Shown in pieces: positions 14,848 to 21,178 of a DNA stretch of 25,808 nucleotides (its first letter is position 1; every line of letters begins with the position of its first letter). The position numbers and the translations under genes are program-made. The notes under the pieces are model-generated. The model did not search any database, had not been told where the DNA came from, and worked only from the letters and a program-made list of their open reading frames with translations. The DNA is taken from positions 1 to 25,808 of the forward strand of contig DASRFJ010000279.1 of the NCBI GenBank assembly GCA_035651595.1, in the 5' to 3' direction. Source of the stretch: JAFARZ01 sp035651595. Its GTDB lineage: Bacteria; Actinomycetota; Actinomycetes; Streptosporangiales; Streptosporangiaceae.

Positions 14848-15729
14848 CTACAACCCCTCAGTACCGGGCCAGGCAGTCGTGACGAACCGATCCCGGCCAG
14901 CCAGGTCCTTGTTGTTGCGGGTATCCCGCCAGCCCAGCTCCTCGGCGAAAACCCAGTACACGGCCGCGCCCTGCACCGAACCGTGCTCCACGGCGAGCAG
15001 GCCGCCCGGACGCAGCAGCCGCCGCGCCGTGCGCTCCACGGCACGGATGGCGTCGAGCCCGTCCGCTCCGCTCCACAGCGCGGCGGGCGGGTCGTACTCC
15101 CCCACCTCCGGCGGCACCACGGCGCCCACCGGAATGTAAGGCGGGTTAGTCACCACAAGGTCCACCGTACCGTCGAGCTCGGGCAACACCGTTGCCGAGC
15201 AGAAGTCACCCGCGTGCACCATCACCCGCCCCGCCGTGTACGTCGCGGTCTCCACGTACCGGGACACGTTGCGCTCCGCCCAGGCACGTGCGAGCGGGTC
15301 GGCCTCGACCGCGTGCACCCTGGCCCGCGGCACCTCCTGCGCGATCGACAGCGAGATCGCCCCCGAGCCGGTGCCCAGGTCCACCACGACCGGCGCGTCC
15401 ACGTCCATCTCCCGGAGCCGGTCGATGGCCCACCCGGTCATCACCTCGGTCTCTGGCCGCGGCACGAACACACCCGGCCCGACCTCCAGGTCCAGGAACC
15501 GGAACGCCGCCCGGCCGGTGATGTGCTGGAGCGGCTCGCGCGCCTCCCGCCGGGCGATGTCCACCCAGAAGCGGGCGTCGAACGACGCGTCCGCAACCGT
15601 GTGCAGCTCGGTCCGCTTGACGTTGTGCACCGCCGCCGCGATCAGCTCCGCGTCAGTCCGCGGTGATTCCACGCCCGCCTCCGCAAGCCGCGAGACGGCG
15701 AGCGCGACCTCATCAAGCAGCAGGCTCAT
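14848..15729 (-). CDS. prmC: Release factor glutamine methyltransferase PrmC (HemK), 293 aa
   Basis: N5-methylates the glutamine of the GGQ motif in release factors using S-adenosylmethionine. Seen: the N-terminal helical domain with Q-H-I-T-G at about residues 68-72, the SAM-binding V-V-D-L-G-T-G-S-G at about 115-123, and the catalytic N-P-P-Y motif at 195-198, followed by I-P. Length is normal. Its 5' end overlaps the end of prfA by 17 bp. Its likely substrate RF1 is thus encoded immediately upstream, the usual pairing. Confidence 0.95.
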   Translation of the reverse strand: MSLLLDEVALAVSRLAEAGVESPRTDAELIAAAVHNVKRTELHTVADASFDARFWVDIARREAREPLQHITGRAAFRFLDLEVGPGVFVPRPETEVMTGWAIDRLREMDVDAPVVVDLGTGSGAISLSIAQEVPRARVHAVEADPLARAWAERNVSRYVETATYTAGRVMVHAGDFCSATVLPELDGTVDLVVTNPPYIPVGAVVPPEVGEYDPPAALWSGADGLDAIRAVERTARRLLRPGGLLAVEHGSVQGAAVYWVFAEELGWRDTRNNKDLAGRDRFVTTAWPGTEGL

Positions 15730-16786
15730 CGGTCCCAGACGTTAGCTTCTCCGCCAGGTCCGCTTCAGACAGCGCGTCGATCACCGCGTCCAGGTCGCCG
15801 TCGATGACCTGGTCCAGGTTGTAGGCCTTGTAGCCGACCCGGTGGTCGGCGATGCGGTTCTCCGGGAAGTTGTACGTGCGCACCCGCTCCGAACGGTCCA
15901 CGGTGCGCACCTGGCTGCGCCGCTCGGCGCTGGCCTTTGCCTCCGCCTCGGCCTCCGCGGCGGCCAGCAGCCGCGCCCGCAGCACCCGGAGCGCGGCCTC
16001 TTTGTTTTGCAGCTGGCTCTTCTCGTTCTGGCAGGACACCACGATTCCGGTCGGCAGGTGGGTGATCCGCACCGCCGAGTCCGTCGTGTTGACGCTCTGC
16101 CCGCCCGGTCCCGACGACCGGTACACGTCCACCCGCAGCTCGTGTTCGTTGATCTGCACCTCGACCGGATCGGCTTCCGGCACGACGAGCACGCCGGCCG
16201 CGGACGTATGGATCCGGCCCTGCGACTCGGTGACCGGCACCCGCTGGACGCGGTGCACGCCGCCCTCGTACTTCAGCCGGGACCAGACCCCTTCGCTGGC
16301 CTTGCCCTTGACCGCCACGGTGGCGTCCTTGATGCCGCCGAGCCCGGTCTGCGTCTCGTCCAGGACCTCGGTCTTCCAGCCGCGCCGCTCCGCGTACCGC
16401 AAGTACATCCGCAGCAGGTCGCCCGCGAATAGCGCGGACTCCTCGCCCCCCTCGCCCGCCTTGACTTCGAGGATGATGTCACGACTGTCGTTCGGATCCT
16501 TGGGAACCAGCAGTTTGCGCAGCTGGTCCTCCAGCTCCTCGCGGCGCGCCGCCAGCTGATCTGCCTCGGCGGCGAACGAGGCGTCCTCGCGCGCAAGCTC
16601 CCTGGCGGCCTCCAGGTCGTCACCGGCCTGCTGCCACTCCCGGTACGCCGCGACGATCGGGGTCAACTCGGCGTACCGCCGCCCCAGCGCCCGCGCCCTG
16701 TCCTGGTCCGCGTGCACCGCCGGGTCGGCGAGCGCGTGCTCAAGCTCGGCATGCTCGCTCACCAGGTCATTAACCCGGTCAAACAC
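15713..16786 (-). CDS. prfA: Peptide chain release factor 1, 357 aa
   Basis: Recognises UAA and UAG stop codons and triggers peptidyl-tRNA hydrolysis. Seen: the anticodon-like tripeptide P-V-T at residues 184-186, which marks RF1 rather than RF2 (SPF), and the G-G-Q at 228-230 in S-S-G-P-G-G-Q-S-V-N-T. The N-terminal coiled domain is complete. GTG 16786 follows GAGGGG with 8-nt spacing. The 127 nt upstream, after rpmE, contain a strong hairpin with an alternative fold. Confidence 0.96.
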   Translation of the reverse strand: MFDRVNDLVSEHAELEHALADPAVHADQDRARALGRRYAELTPIVAAYREWQQAGDDLEAARELAREDASFAAEADQLAARREELEDQLRKLLVPKDPNDSRDIILEVKAGEGGEESALFAGDLLRMYLRYAERRGWKTEVLDETQTGLGGIKDATVAVKGKASEGVWSRLKYEGGVHRVQRVPVTESQGRIHTSAAGVLVVPEADPVEVQINEHELRVDVYRSSGPGGQSVNTTDSAVRITHLPTGIVVSCQNEKSQLQNKEAALRVLRARLLAAAEAEAEAKASAERRSQVRTVDRSERVRTYNFPENRIADHRVGYKAYNLDQVIDGDLDAVIDALSEADLAEKLTSGTDEPAA

Positions 16787-16847
16787 GTTAAAAACCCCTC
16801 TATTTCAGAACGACATCGGTGCTTCTCCCGCGCCGCTGCTTCCCCCG

Positions 16848-16885
16848 GCACCATTATGCCGATGGTGCCAGCGGCACCATCGGCA
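16848..16885 (-). terminator. rpmE terminator or prfA attenuator with two competing hairpins
   Basis: A perfect 13-bp stem (16857-16869 with 16873-16885, 3-nt loop) lies about 30 nt past the rpmE stop. The 8-mer GGCACCAT occurs at 16848-16855 and 16873 onward, and its complement ATGGTGCC at 16862-16869, so the middle copy can pair with either neighbour. This gives two mutually exclusive hairpins about 70-140 nt ahead of prfA. The pairing is seen; regulation is inferred. Confidence 0.55.
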
Positions 16886-16913
16886 CGTTTGGCGGTGCGT
16901 TGACGTGCGGGGG

Positions 16914-17132
16914 CTACTTCTTTCCGGGGTTCTTGCCGAATCGCTTCTCGAAACGGGCCACCCGGCCACCGGTGTCGAGGATCTTCTGCTTGCCCGTGTA
17001 GAACGGGTGGCAGTTCGAGCACACCTCGACGTGGATCTCCCCGCTCGGGGCCGTGCTCCGCGTGGTGAACGTGTTTCCGCAGCCACAGGTCACGGTCGTG
17101 ACGTTGTACTGCGGGTGGATGTCAGCCTTCAC
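16914..17132 (-). CDS. rpmE: 50S ribosomal protein L31, zinc-binding type, 72 aa
   Basis: Large-subunit ribosomal protein that bridges to the 30S head. Seen: the four zinc cysteines Cys16, Cys18, Cys38 and Cys41 (T-C-G-C-G and V-C-S-N-C-H-P-F-Y-T-G), so this is the zinc-containing paralogue rather than the zinc-independent one induced under zinc starvation. Length is normal. GTG 17132 follows AGGAGA. Downstream of rho with a 98-nt gap; a hairpin follows the stop. Confidence 0.97.
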   Translation of the reverse strand: MKADIHPQYNVTTVTCGCGNTFTTRSTAPSGEIHVEVCSNCHPFYTGKQKILDTGGRVARFEKRFGKNPGKK

Positions 17133-17230
17133 TGTCTCTCCTACCTTAGGCAGTCGCCGGGTCGCCTGGCGGCGGGAACCGGTACCGCAGTGGATAGTGC
17201 CTCAACGGCGTGGGTGCGCTAGGAATTCCG

Positions 17231-19393
17231 CTAGGACCCGAGCGTGGTCTTCTGCACCTGGAGCAGGAACTCCGCGTTGCTGCGGGTCTTGCGCATCTGC
17301 TCCATCAGCAGTTCGAGTGCCTGCTGCGGCTCGAGTGCGTGCAGCACGCGGCGCAGCTGCCAGACGATCTTCAGCTCCTCGGGAGAGAGCAGGATCTCTT
17401 CCTTACGGGTGCTGGAGGCGTCCACGTCGACGGCCGGGAACAGGCGCTTGTCGGCCAGCTCGCGGCGGAGCCGGAGCTCCATGTTGCCGGTGCCCTTGAA
17501 CTCCTCGAAGATGACCTCGTCCATCCGGGAGCCGGTCTCGATCAGCGCCGTGGCCAGGATGGTCAGCGAGCCACCGTGCTCGATGTTCCGCGCCGCGCCG
17601 AAGAACCGCTTCGGCGGGTACAGCGCGGTGGAGTCGACACCACCGGACAGGATGCGGCCGCTGGCCGGTGCCGAGTTGTTGTAGGCGCGGCCCAGCCGGG
17701 TGATCGAGTCGAGCAGCACGACCACGTCGTGCCCCATCTCGACCAGCCGCTTGGCCCGCTCGATGGCGAGCTCGGCCACCGTGGTGTGGTCGTCGGCCGG
17801 GTGGTCGAAGGTCGAGTGGATGACCTCGCCCTTGACCGTCCGCTGCATGTCGGTGACTTCCTCAGGCCGCTCGTCCACGAGGACGACCATGAGGTGGCAC
17901 TCCGGGTTGTTCTTGGTGATCGCGTTCGCGATGGCCTGCAGGATGATCGTCTTGCCCGCCTTCGGCGGCGACACGATCAGGCCACGCTGGCCCTTGCCGA
18001 TCGGGCAGATCAGGTCGATGATCCGGGTGATCATATTGCCCGCGTCGGTCTCCAGCCGGAGCCGGTCCTGCGGGTACAGCGGAGTCAGCTTGGAGAACTC
18101 CGGCCGGGCCGGTGACTGCTCCGCGTCGAGCCCGTTGACCTTGTCGAGCCGGACCAGCGCGTTGAACTTCTCCTTGCGCTCGCCCTCGCGTGGCTGGCGC
18201 ACCGCGCCCTCGATCACGTCACCCTTGCGCAGGCCGTGCCTGCGGACCTGCGACAGGGAGACGTACACGTCGTTCGGCCCGGGCAGGTAGCCGGTGGTGC
18301 GGACGAACGCGTAGTTGTCCAGCACGTCCAGGATGCCCGCGATCGGGATCAGCACGTCGTCTTCGGCGAGCACGGGCTCCGGGTCGGACTGCCGCTCACC
18401 CCGCCGCCGGTTCCGGTTGCGGAACCGGTCCCGGCCGCGCCGCCGCCCGTTGTCGTCGTCGTCGAAGTCGCTGCCGCCGCCGCGCTGGCCCTGGTCGCCG
18501 CCCCGCTGGCCCTGGTCGCGGCCGGTACGGCCGCCCTGTGCCGCCGCCGGCTCGCGCCGGCCGTCGCCCTGGTCCCGCCCGCTGCGGCCGCCGCGGTCGG
18601 CCTGGTCCCGGCCGCCGCGCTCGGCCTGATCCCGGCTGCCGCGCTCGGCCTGGTCCCGGGCGCCGCGCTCGCGGCTGCCCTGGTCCCGCCCGGCCTGCGC
18701 CTGGTCGGTGCCACCCTGGACCTGCTCCGCGGCCGCCGCATGGGCCTGCTCGCGCCCGCCGCCCACCGCGGCCCCATCGCTGACCACGCCGGCCGAGGCC
18801 GCCGCGGTCGCGTCGCGGCCAGCGCCACGCTCGTCGCGGCGGCTGCTGCGCCGGCGCCGGTCGCTACGCTGACCGTCGGCCTGGCCCTCGGCCGAGGCGG
18901 ATTCGCCGTCCGCGCGCGCCGCGCCCTCGGCACCGTCGGCGGGAAGCGTCAGCTGGCCAGCATCGGCCTGGGCGGCCGAGCGCCGGGATCGTGTCCGGGT
19001 CGTACCGCTACCCACACCGCTGGCCTCGGTGCTCCCGAGGCCTGGCTCGGAGGTAGCACCCAAGCCCGTTCTGCCAGAATTATTTTGATCTTGCATCGCG
19101 TCCTGCTTCAGGGGGCGGGTCGCGCCAGCTCCCGCGGACGTGCCCCGCTGATCTGAATCCTGCTTGGCGGTACCGGACCCCTGCCGCGCCTCGATGGCCT
19201 CGACAAGCTGGCTCTTCCGCATCCTGCCGGTACCCGGGATGCCCATTTCCTGCGCGATCTTCTGCAACTCAGGCATGAGCAGCGAGGAAAGGCCGGCGCC
19301 GCGGCGACCGCGCGACTTGGACCCTTCAACCCTACCGACGGGGGAGCCCTCCGGCGCGCTAGGCGCGTCGAGGAGTTCGGCTGTGTCGCTCAC
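17231..19393 (-). CDS. rho: Transcription termination factor Rho with large RNA-binding insert, 720 aa
   Basis: Hexameric RNA-dependent ATPase/translocase that ends transcription. Seen: an N-terminal Rho-N helical domain at about residues 35-72; an insert from about 75 to 340 very rich in R, G, D, Q and S with repeats such as R-D-Q-A-E-R-G; a cold-shock-like RNA-binding domain at about 344-420; Walker A S-P-P-K-A-G-K-T at 475-482; Walker B V-V-L-L-D-S near 558-563; and the secondary RNA-binding loop near 583-604. The insert is a known feature of actinobacterial Rho. The start chosen is GTG 19393 with AAGGA 6 nt upstream; ATG 19408 lacks a good Shine-Dalgarno. The TAG is followed 12 nt later by a second in-frame TAG. 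Confidence 0.94.
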   Translation of the reverse strand: MSDTAELLDAPSAPEGSPVGRVEGSKSRGRRGAGLSSLLMPELQKIAQEMGIPGTGRMRKSQLVEAIEARQGSGTAKQDSDQRGTSAGAGATRPLKQDAMQDQNNSGRTGLGATSEPGLGSTEASGVGSGTTRTRSRRSAAQADAGQLTLPADGAEGAARADGESASAEGQADGQRSDRRRRSSRRDERGAGRDATAAASAGVVSDGAAVGGGREQAHAAAAEQVQGGTDQAQAGRDQGSRERGARDQAERGSRDQAERGGRDQADRGGRSGRDQGDGRREPAAAQGGRTGRDQGQRGGDQGQRGGGSDFDDDDNGRRRGRDRFRNRNRRRGERQSDPEPVLAEDDVLIPIAGILDVLDNYAFVRTTGYLPGPNDVYVSLSQVRRHGLRKGDVIEGAVRQPREGERKEKFNALVRLDKVNGLDAEQSPARPEFSKLTPLYPQDRLRLETDAGNMITRIIDLICPIGKGQRGLIVSPPKAGKTIILQAIANAITKNNPECHLMVVLVDERPEEVTDMQRTVKGEVIHSTFDHPADDHTTVAELAIERAKRLVEMGHDVVVLLDSITRLGRAYNNSAPASGRILSGGVDSTALYPPKRFFGAARNIEHGGSLTILATALIETGSRMDEVIFEEFKGTGNMELRLRRELADKRLFPAVDVDASSTRKEEILLSPEELKIVWQLRRVLHALEPQQALELLMEQMRKTRSNAEFLLQVQKTTLGS

Positions 19394-19473
19394 TAATGGT
19401 CCTTCCATGATTCTCTGGTCGCCTGGGACCTGTCGACCCGGTACCGCTCAGAGCTTGCCGCAACGCGGTGCAT
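19393..19473 (-). CDS. Putative rho leader peptide, 26 aa
   Basis: ATG at 19473 lies 6 nt after a strong GGAGGG Shine-Dalgarno. The 26 codons run directly into TAG, whose last base is the first base of the rho GTG (TAGTG). The rho Shine-Dalgarno lies inside its final codons. The peptide begins MHRVAASSER, is basic and serine/arginine-rich, and has no membrane segment. This layout predicts translational coupling to rho. E. coli rho also has a leader peptide (rhoL) and is autoregulated in its leader; whether this is analogous is inference. The frame is open further upstream, but only here does it have a ribosome binding site. Confidence 0.5.
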   Translation of the reverse strand: MHRVAASSERYRVDRSQATRESWKDH

Positions 19474-19697
19474 CCTGTGCCCTCCGTGTCTAGCTGTCCA
19501 TCCGCAGCTCGGGAGATGAATCGGAGGGTGCCCGGGCGTACGCCGCCTCTCGCCCGTGTCCCCGGGTCGCATCCTGGGCAAAAGTCCCTGGGTACGGCAA
19601 CAATACCGTCCCGCTGGGGTTCGCAGAATGGCACCCGGTTCAAACGGGCCCCCGTGCGGGGCACCCGGTGCGCCATCAAGCCTAACACCAAGTCGGC
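19474..19697 (-). other. thrB-rho intergenic region, leader of rho
   Basis: 224 bp without a convincing gene. It holds a GC-rich hairpin after thrB and presumably the rho promoter and untranslated leader. A direct 10-bp repeat GGCACCCGGT at 19630-19639 and about 19660-19669 flanks the hairpin. I see no recognisable riboswitch. Confidence 0.5.
19646..19666 (-). terminator. thrB: Candidate thrB terminator hairpin
   Basis: GGG-CCCC pairs with GGGG-CCC around a 4-nt loop, with a small internal mismatch, about 32 nt after the thrB stop. No U-tract. A moderately stable stem only. Confidence 0.3.
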
Positions 19698-20750
19698 TCA
19701 CGGCATTCCTTCGCAGCCATCCGTGTCGCGGAGAGAGGGGGTATCGGTCCCGTGAAACCCGCCGATGTCCGGACGCAGGAGTCGCGCGCCTTGCGGCTCG
19801 ACAGCCAGCGGGCTTATACGCCATGCCTTACCCGTTTCTCTCACGATTGAACCCAGGCTGTCCAGGTCACGTCTTGAATCCTGCGCAAATATGGCCAGGA
19901 CGGACGGGCCTGCGCCCGACACGACGGCGGCGATGCCGGCCTGCCTGAGGGCCTGGACGAGGGCATAGGTATGGGGCATCGCCGTGGCGCGGTAGTTCTG
20001 GTGCAGCCAGTCTTCGGTGGCGTCGTGGAGGTTTTTTGCCGCTTCGTCCTGGGTGAGGGCCGCGATCAGGAGTGCGGCCCGGCCGGCATTGGCCGCGGCG
20101 TCGCGGTGCGGGACCGTTGCTGGGAGAGCCTGGCGGGCGATTTCGGTGCGGACCGCGATCTCGGGCGGGGCGATGATGGCCACAGGCCTGATGGCGGGGT
20201 TTGGTTGCAGCTTGGCTCGGTGCGGGGTGCCGTCGTCGGTGGTCCACGCGATCGTCAGGCCGCCGGCCAGGCAGGCGGCGACGTTGTCCGGGTGGCCCTC
20301 GATCCGGGTCGCCAGGGCGAGCGCGTCGGGTTCGTCCAGGTGCGCGTCGGGTTCGTCCGGGTCCGCGTCGGGCTCGGCGAGCGCGGCGGCCGCGAGGACG
20401 CCGGCCACGATCGCCGCGGCGCTCGAGCCGAGGCCGCGGCCATGCGGGATGCGGTTCGTGCAGCGCAGGGCGAGGCCGGGCGGCTGCTTGCCGCTGCCGA
20501 TGGTGTCGAAGGCGGCGCGCATGGCGCGCACCACCAGGTGCTGCTCCCCCGCGTCGGCCAGGTGCTGATCCGCCCCCTCGCCGTCGACCTCGATGTCCAG
20601 ACCGCCGGCGGTGACGCGCGCCTCGACGTCGTCGTAGAGGCTCAGCGCCAGGCCGAGCGCGTCGAACCCCGGCCCGAGGTTGGCGCTCGTGGCCGGCACC
20701 CGCACGTGCACCCTTGCTTGCGGTGCGCCGTCGGCGTCGCCGCGGCTCAC
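19698..20750 (-). CDS. thrB: Homoserine kinase, 350 aa
   Basis: GHMP-family kinase that phosphorylates homoserine at the step before threonine synthase. Seen: the N-terminal V-P-A-T-S-A-N-L-G-P-G-F-D-A-L-G substrate-binding motif, the GHMP ATP loop P-H-G-R-G-L-G-S-S-A-A-A, and the C-terminal V-S-G-A-G-P-S-V-L-A. GTG 20750 is chosen because homology begins 10-15 residues later and GGAG lies 7 nt upstream; the 74 codons open further upstream are translated repeat DNA. Odd: after the GHMP loop there is an acidic 7-residue tandem repeat (D-E-P-D-A units) encoded by a 21-bp repeat at about 20322-20380. Separated from thrC by a 428-bp repeat-rich gap, so possibly expressed apart from it. Confidence 0.93.
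   Translation of the reverse strand: MSRGDADGAPQARVHVRVPATSANLGPGFDALGLALSLYDDVEARVTAGGLDIEVDGEGADQHLADAGEQHLVVRAMRAAFDTIGSGKQPPGLALRCTNRIPHGRGLGSSAAAIVAGVLAAAALAEPDADPDEPDAHLDEPDALALATRIEGHPDNVAACLAGGLTIAWTTDDGTPHRAKLQPNPAIRPVAIIAPPEIAVRTEIARQALPATVPHRDAAANAGRAALLIAALTQDEAAKNLHDATEDWLHQNYRATAMPHTYALVQALRQAGIAAVVSGAGPSVLAIFAQDSRRDLDSLGSIVRETGKAWRISPLAVEPQGARLLRPDIGGFHGTDTPSLRDTDGCEGMP
20322..20380 (-). repeat. thrB: 21-bp tandem repeat inside thrB
   Basis: Two 21-bp units, each starting GCGTCGGGTTCGTCC on the plus strand and differing in a few bases, then a partial third starting GCGTCGGGCTCG. They encode D-P-D-E-P / H-L-D-E-P-type acidic repeats in a surface region just after the ATP-binding helix. 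In-frame, so the protein is not disrupted. Confidence 0.6.
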
Positions 20751-20768
20751 CGACGCGCTCCGCGCGCG

Positions 20769-20816
20769 GATCGTGTGCGAAATGGTCCGGCTACCCGGCG
20801 CTTTTCGCACACGATC
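20769..20816 (-). promoter_or_regulatory. thrB: 14-bp inverted repeat just upstream of thrB
   Basis: GATCGTGTGCGAAA (20769-20782) and TTTCGCACACGATC (20803-20816) are perfect inverted copies around a 20-nt loop. In minus-strand RNA the stem ends about 18 nt before the thrB start. The palindromic CCGCGCGCGG that follows partly covers the GGAG site. It could be an operator, a translation-control hairpin or a REP-like repeat. Function unknown. Confidence 0.5.
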
Positions 20817-20831
20817 ATGTCCGGCCGCGCC

Positions 20832-20892
20832 GCGCCTGCCGCGCCTGCCGCGCCTGCCGCGCCCGCCGCGCCCGCCGCGCCCGCCGCGCCCG
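20832..20892. repeat. 9-bp tandem array, about 6.8 copies
   Basis: Six full units of GCGCC[T/C]GCC in a row (three with T, then three with C) and a partial seventh. The orderly T-to-C switch suggests stepwise slippage. Reads as poly-(Arg-Gly-Gly)-like in one frame, but no gene uses it. Confidence 0.75.
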
Positions 20893-20958
20893 GTCGGCGC
20901 GGCCAACGGACACTTACGGCAAACCCTCCCAAAACGCTCGACGCCAGCGGGGGGCTCG

Positions 20959-21011
20959 AAGATTGCGGACACTTACCCCCCCAGATCGGGGGGGTAAGTG
21001 TCCGCAATCTT
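20959..21011. repeat. 53-bp perfect palindrome built from the TIR-like motif
   Basis: Two 24-bp arms, perfectly complementary (AAGATTGCGGAC... and ...GTCCGCAATCTT, with seven C and seven G next to the centre), around a 5-nt loop AGATC. The outer 21 bases of each arm from ATTGCGGACA inward match the left end of the 11673-12006 element at 19 of 21 positions. It may be a minimal element made of two fused ends. As RNA it would form a very stable hairpin and could terminate or stall transcription between thrC and thrB. Confidence 0.75.
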
Positions 21012-21100
21012 TGGCGCGGCCGGGCGGACAGCGGAAAGTGGCGGGCAAAGGGGGCATTTCGGGCGCGGAGGCGGCGCTGCGCGCGGGACGGGGGAAGCCC

Positions 21101-21164
21101 GCGGGGGCAGCGGGACGCGCGGGGGCAGCGGGACGCGCGGGGGTGGCGGGACGCGCGGGGCGTG
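21101..21164. repeat. 18-bp tandem array, about 3.5 copies
   Basis: Units at 21101-21118 and 21119-21136 are identical (GCGGGGGCAGCGGGACGC); a third at 21137-21154 differs by two bases; a partial fourth follows. It lies 15 bp beyond the thrC stop. Non-coding. Confidence 0.75.
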
Positions 21165-21178
21165 CTTGTTGACGGCAT

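Larger units (their letters stand above)
20751..21178. other. Repeat-rich thrC-thrB intergenic region
   Basis: 428 bp without a believable gene in an otherwise tightly packed operon. It contains, from thrB outward, a 14-bp inverted repeat, a 9-bp tandem array, a degenerate TIR-like copy at 20906-20930 (GGACACTTAC then CCCTCCC), a 53-bp perfect palindrome and an 18-bp tandem array. No threonine/isoleucine-rich leader peptide was found. Confidence 0.7.

Noticed and set aside
19394..19824. Long 143-codon frame ahead of rho
   Set aside because: Starts inside thrB and is basic, low-complexity sequence; only its last 26 codons have a ribosome binding site, and these are annotated as the leader ORF.
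20751..20972. N-terminal extension of thrB
   Set aside because: The extra 74 codons translate tandem repeats and palindrome arms (G-R-G-G-R runs); homology starts after GTG 20750.
20751..21178. Threonine attenuator leader peptide
   Set aside because: No short ORF enriched in Thr or Ile codons and no terminator/antiterminator pair with a U-tract was found.
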